This document shows positions 49,274 to 51,494 of a DNA stretch of 51,494 nt, piece after piece. Numbering within the stretch: the stretch's first letter is position 1; every line of letters starts with the position of its first letter. This DNA comes from Leptotrichia sp. oral taxon 879 str. F0557. Lineage in GTDB: Bacteria > Fusobacteriota > Fusobacteriia > Fusobacteriales > Leptotrichiaceae. The position numbers were made by a program, and so were the translations under genes. Location of the stretch: assembly GCF_000469385.1 (NCBI RefSeq), contig NZ_KI271332.1, forward strand, positions 38,370-89,863, read 5' to 3'. A model generated the notes under the pieces. That model was not told the origin of the DNA. It worked only from the letters and a program-made list of their open reading frames with translations, and did not search any database.

Positions 49274-49408
49274 ATGAAAATTGGAAATACTAAAATAAAC
49301 TTTAGATTCAAAGTTGGCTGGAAAGAATCCAGTACGAAAGAAAGAATAATTGCCATATTAAGTTATTTAGCAATTGTGGCAATAATAATATATTTTTTTA
49401 TGAAATAG
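49274..49408 (+). CDS. 44-aa membrane peptide
   Basis: MKIGNTKINFRFKVGWKESS then a C-terminal membrane helix (RIIAILSYLAIVAIIIYFFM). No clear ribosome site directly upstream, so it may depend on the RNA fold. Resembles small toxic membrane peptides only in size and topology. Confidence 0.5.
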   Translation: MKIGNTKINFRFKVGWKESSTKERIIAILSYLAIVAIIIYFFMK

Positions 49409-49421
49409 GAGAAAAAAGAAA

Positions 49422-49631
49422 TTGGGAAAAGAAATAAAACCACGAGGGGTAAAAAAAGGAGAAACTCCTCAATGGAAAGTAGGAAGAAAGGCAACTGGAA
49501 GAAAAAGGGATAAATCATTGACCTTTAAATTAACCGAAGATGAAAAAGTATTTCTAATAAATAAACTAAAATTATCAAAAGAAAAAACTAATACAGATGC
49601 CTTACTAAAATTACTAGGATATGAAAAATAA
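49422..49631 (+). CDS. Small basic protein, RHH-like
   Basis: A 69-aa protein with a TTG start: basic head (KPRGVKKGETPQWKVGRKAT) and a strand-helix-helix (KSLTFKLTEDEKVFLINKLK) suggestive of ribbon-helix-helix DNA binding. AGGAG upstream. Maybe the regulator of this unit. Confidence 0.65.
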   Translation: MGKEIKPRGVKKGETPQWKVGRKATGRKRDKSLTFKLTEDEKVFLINKLKLSKEKTNTDALLKLLGYEK

Positions 49632-49657
49632 GAGCCACACAAGGCTCTTATTCTTTT
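49628..49657. terminator. Bidirectional terminator
   Basis: ATAAGAGCC-ACACAA-GGCTCTTAT, 9-bp stem with T-rich flank on the right; it contains the stop codons of the two convergent genes. Confidence 0.8.
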
Positions 49658-49800
49658 TCTTTGCTATCAATAGCTGTTTCAATTTTAACTTTCAGGATTT
49701 TTAAATCCTGAAGTTCCATTTCTTTCAGTTCTATAATTTTTATTTGTTTTAGATTTTCGATATCTTTTTCATTTAAGTTTTTGATTTTAAATTTTTTCAT
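49648..49800 (-). CDS. 50-aa coiled-coil protein
   Basis: MKKFKIKNLNEKDIENLKQI, then a Leu/Lys/Glu helix to the end. AAGGAGC before the ATG. Leftward, facing the 49422 gene. Unknown. Confidence 0.65.
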   Translation of the reverse strand: MKKFKIKNLNEKDIENLKQIKIIELKEMELQDLKILKVKIETAIDSKEKE

Positions 49801-50002
49801 TTATCGCTCCTTGATTTTTTAGTAAGGATTTGATAAAATAAATCTAGATTGCAAGAATTTATATTTTATTTGTACTATAAAAACTGGGGGCAAAAATGGG
49901 GCAAATTTTTATAAAACATTTAAAAAATGTCTTATAAACTAAAAATATGTAAAAAGAAATGCTTTAAAAATAAGTAAAAATAATAGGTGTAAAAATAATA
50001 AC
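49801..50002. other. Non-coding attR-side region
   Basis: AT-rich phage end. Holds the second GGGGCAAAAATGGGG (49887-49901). No gene seen; probably the integrase-binding arm of attP. Confidence 0.6.
49887..49901 (+). repeat. Terminal 15-bp repeat, candidate integrase arm site (right)
   Basis: GGGGCAAAAATGGGG, identical and in the same orientation as 1205-1219. Confidence 0.6.
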
Positions 50003-50020
50003 TATGCCTTGGATTAAAAA
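50003..50020 (+). other. attR core
   Basis: TATGCCTTGGATTAAAAA, then GTAA, the original end of ilvC displaced by about 48.9 kb. Confidence 0.93.
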
Positions 50021-50101
50021 GTAAAATTATCTCAAAACCTTTAAAAATAATTGTTTAAAGCGATTTATAAAATGGCAAAATCAGTAAAATATCAGTAAAT
50101 C

Positions 50102-50137
50102 ATAAAACACTCTAAATTAGGGTGTTTTATTTTTTTC
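50102..50137 (+). terminator. Original ilvC terminator
   Basis: ATAAAACAC / GTGTTTTAT stem with T7, about 80 bp behind the attR core. Before integration it would have followed the ilvC stop codon. Confidence 0.8.
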
Positions 50138-50151
50138 TAATTTATTCAGCG

Positions 50152-50189
50152 TGTCCAACATCTTTGGAGTGTACCCAAAATCTTGGACA
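50152..50189. repeat. Imperfect 38-bp palindrome, IS-end-like
   Basis: TGTCCAACATCTTTGG, four bases, then TACCCAAAATCTTGGACA. The ends are perfect inverted copies (TGTCCAA/TTGGACA). TGTCC-type ends are seen in IS3-group elements, and a transposase remnant follows. Confidence 0.5.
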
Positions 50190-50248
50190 AATAATTTGAA
50201 AACTAGTTTTCTATTTGTTAAAATATAGTTGAAGAGGGAAACTTGATT

Positions 50249-50525
50249 ATGGCAAGAAAAGTAAGAGGTACATAGATGAATTTAAAATGTTAATTTCAGA
50301 ATTGCTGGAAGAAGGAAGGACAGGTCTATTAGAAAATGAATATGGGTTAGTAAAAGTAACAATCAGAAAATAGGAAAAAAATTTAAAGGAATCATAAATA
50401 AAAAATACAATACTAATGAAGCTTTAAATGAAATCATAGCTTTAAAAAGGCACTGCAACAAGAAATGGATAAAAATAAAAAATTAGAAAAAGAGTTGGAG
50501 CGACAGGAATTAGATATTAACAATT
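50249..50525 (+). pseudogene. Decayed IS3-family transposase OrfA
   Basis: MARKVR at 50249, then in shifted frames RYIDEFKMLISELLEEGRTG, ENEYGLVKVTIRK and, after several stops, KALQQEMDKNKKLEKELERQ. This follows the IS3-type OrfA order (HTH then leucine-zipper helix). Frameshifts and stops make it non-functional. Confidence 0.7.
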
Positions 50526-50646
50526 CTTTTAGATTTTGGTTATTTTCCGACATTTTTACCAGCTTCTTTCATAAAATATCTCAGTAATATTATACCTTTT
50601 TTTAGATTTTTTTTCGTACGTTTGTCGTGATATAAGCAAAAATAAA
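50526..50646. other. Non-coding flank
   Basis: AT-rich, probably further transposon debris. No gene seen. Confidence 0.4.
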
Positions 50647-50675
50647 TTGAAAAATTTAAAAAATTATGGTAGAAT
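50647..50675 (+). promoter_or_regulatory. Promoter of the 50793 gene
   Basis: TTGAAA (50647-50652), 17 bp, TAGAAT (50670-50675), with extended TGG. Confidence 0.6.
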
Positions 50676-50732
50676 TATAACAAACGTAATTAAATGAAAT
50701 TTAATAACAGAATACAAAGTAAATAAATTCTT

Positions 50733-50764
50733 AAAGTAAATCTGAAAAACATTTGATTTACTTT
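50733..50764 (+). promoter_or_regulatory. 5' UTR hairpin
   Basis: AAAGTAAATC / GATTTACTTT, perfect 10-bp stem, 12-base loop, 28 bases before the start codon. Confidence 0.55.
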
Positions 50765-50792
50765 GCTCAAAAGTTTATTGGGAGGAAAATTT

Positions 50793-51419
50793 ATGAAAAA
50801 AAGGAAAAAATTAATAGCTGTAAGCTCAATCCTTGCGGTAGGAATTCCACTCCTTGCTATTGGGACAGGAACGATAATAAAAAAAGTGAGAGATGATTAT
50901 TACAAAAACCAAAAAGATCAGATTGAAGTTGAAAAAGCAAGAGAAGAGGCTGAAAGGCAACGTAAATTAGCCGAAGAAAAAGCTTTAACCGAAAAAAAGA
51001 TTGCACAAAATAAATCTGAAATAGAAAAATATGTAATTGAGAAAAAACCAGAAAAAAAACCACAAATTACAGAAACTAAACCAAATGTAGTTAAAGAAAA
51101 AAGAGAAAGAGTAAGTATAGCAAATACAGCCCCTGTTTATGAGCCTGTACAAGCTCCAATTGTACGGCGTGAATTAACAAAAGAAGAGATAAAAAGAGCT
51201 AAGAAAGCCCTGAAAGAAGCAAGAGCAAGCTATTTTAGTGGAAGTAAAGGTGCAACTTTTGCAAAAGCTCCAAAAACTCCAGATAAAATTATAATTATAA
51301 ATAACGGTAGAGGAAATATTGAAGTAGCAAAACATACTCCGAAAGAAAAAAATGATAAGGCAGATAGAGTTCTAAAAGAAATAAGAGATAGCTACTATAA
51401 AGATAGAGGTAAAAAATAG
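50793..51419 (+). CDS. Envelope-type protein with coiled coil (chromosomal)
   Basis: A 208-aa protein. Basic N-terminus and a hydrophobic segment (LIAVSSILAVGIPLLAIGTG, about 6-25), with no lipobox and no clear cleavage site, so a membrane anchor is likely. Then a charged coil (EVEKAREEAERQRKLAEEKA), a Pro/Lys linker and a region with two related motifs (LKEARASYFSGSKG and LKEIRDSYYKDRGK). The start at 50793 has GGGAGGA upstream. No family recognised. Confidence 0.75.
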   Translation: MKKRKKLIAVSSILAVGIPLLAIGTGTIIKKVRDDYYKNQKDQIEVEKAREEAERQRKLAEEKALTEKKIAQNKSEIEKYVIEKKPEKKPQITETKPNVVKEKRERVSIANTAPVYEPVQAPIVRRELTKEEIKRAKKALKEARASYFSGSKGATFAKAPKTPDKIIIINNGRGNIEVAKHTPKEKNDKADRVLKEIRDSYYKDRGKK

Positions 51420-51428
51420 GAATATTTA

Positions 51429-51456
51429 AATGACTCAGAAATGAGTCATTTTTTTA
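51429..51456 (+). terminator. Terminator of the 50793 gene
   Basis: AATGACTCA-GAAA-TGAGTCATT, 9-bp stem with a GNRA loop and T7. Confidence 0.9.
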
Positions 51457-51494
51457 GAGATCATAGATTGTAAAATATATTGCGACAAACTAAA

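Noticed and set aside
49648-50002. Possible CRISPR or tRNA at the right end
   Set aside because: No regular repeat-spacer spacing and no cloverleaf could be formed.

Overview
The window is a complete temperate bacteriophage genome of about 48.9 kb integrated into the chromosome of a very AT-rich, Gram-negative-type bacterium. Codon usage, the IlvC sequence, lipoproteins with lipoboxes and the family make-up of the phage genes fit Leptotrichia or a close relative (Fusobacteriota); this assignment is inference. The chromosomal left flank is ilvC (138-1148). The prophage is inserted in the last codons of ilvC: an 18-bp core is present at 1127-1144 (attL) and again at 50003-50020 (attR). Phage DNA re-supplies the final codons, so IlvC stays intact. 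The right flank holds a terminator, a decayed IS3-type transposase remnant and a coiled-coil envelope-type protein gene (50793-51419).

Layout. (1) Leftward operon, 7512 down to 1269: small early proteins, YqaJ exonuclease, DUF1351, RecT annealing protein, YopX, a probable excisionase and the tyrosine integrase. (2) Switch region, 7513-10308: an autocleavable LexA-like CI repressor, an unidentified HTH plus 271-aa two-gene cassette, a Cro-like protein, and four GTTTAC-N6-GTAAAC operators. (3) Rightward early operon, 10309-20749: a replication initiator containing built-in iterons, a G39P-like loader, methyltransferase, RusA, MazG-like, DUF3310, Rha/ORF6C and HNH proteins, then small membrane proteins and lipoproteins, closed by a strong terminator. 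Two single-gene leftward units sit inside it. (4) Late region, 20781-48905: a lambda-like head module (Nu1/GpA terminase, portal, ClpP/Nu3 protease-scaffold, D, E, FII, Z, U-like) followed by a P2/Mu-like contractile tail (sheath, tube, E/E' frameshift, tape measure, X, split D, V, U, W, J, I, H). Lysis genes follow: a two-domain endolysin, then holin-like proteins. (5) Right end, 49079-49800: a consensus promoter driving tiny ORFs, next to attR.

Cargo interrupts the late operon at two places: a leftward membrane-protein gene with its own promoter and terminator (32208-32478), and an island between the baseplate hub and spike genes (37154-40690). The island carries a Panacea/PemK-type toxin-antitoxin pair, a membrane protein, an AbrB-like protein, an unknown protein and a Bro-N antirepressor. 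It consists of two cassettes, each bounded by matching inverted repeats that double as terminators.

The most interesting observations are the repeat-bounded cassettes, the baseplate hub gene split in lysine-rich linkers at a poly-A run, two adjacent early genes that seem to use AUA and ACG start codons, the T_TTT_TTG frameshift, the shared promoter box of the two leftward units, and the iteron origin inside the initiator gene. All functional names come from motif recognition by eye; no database search was possible.
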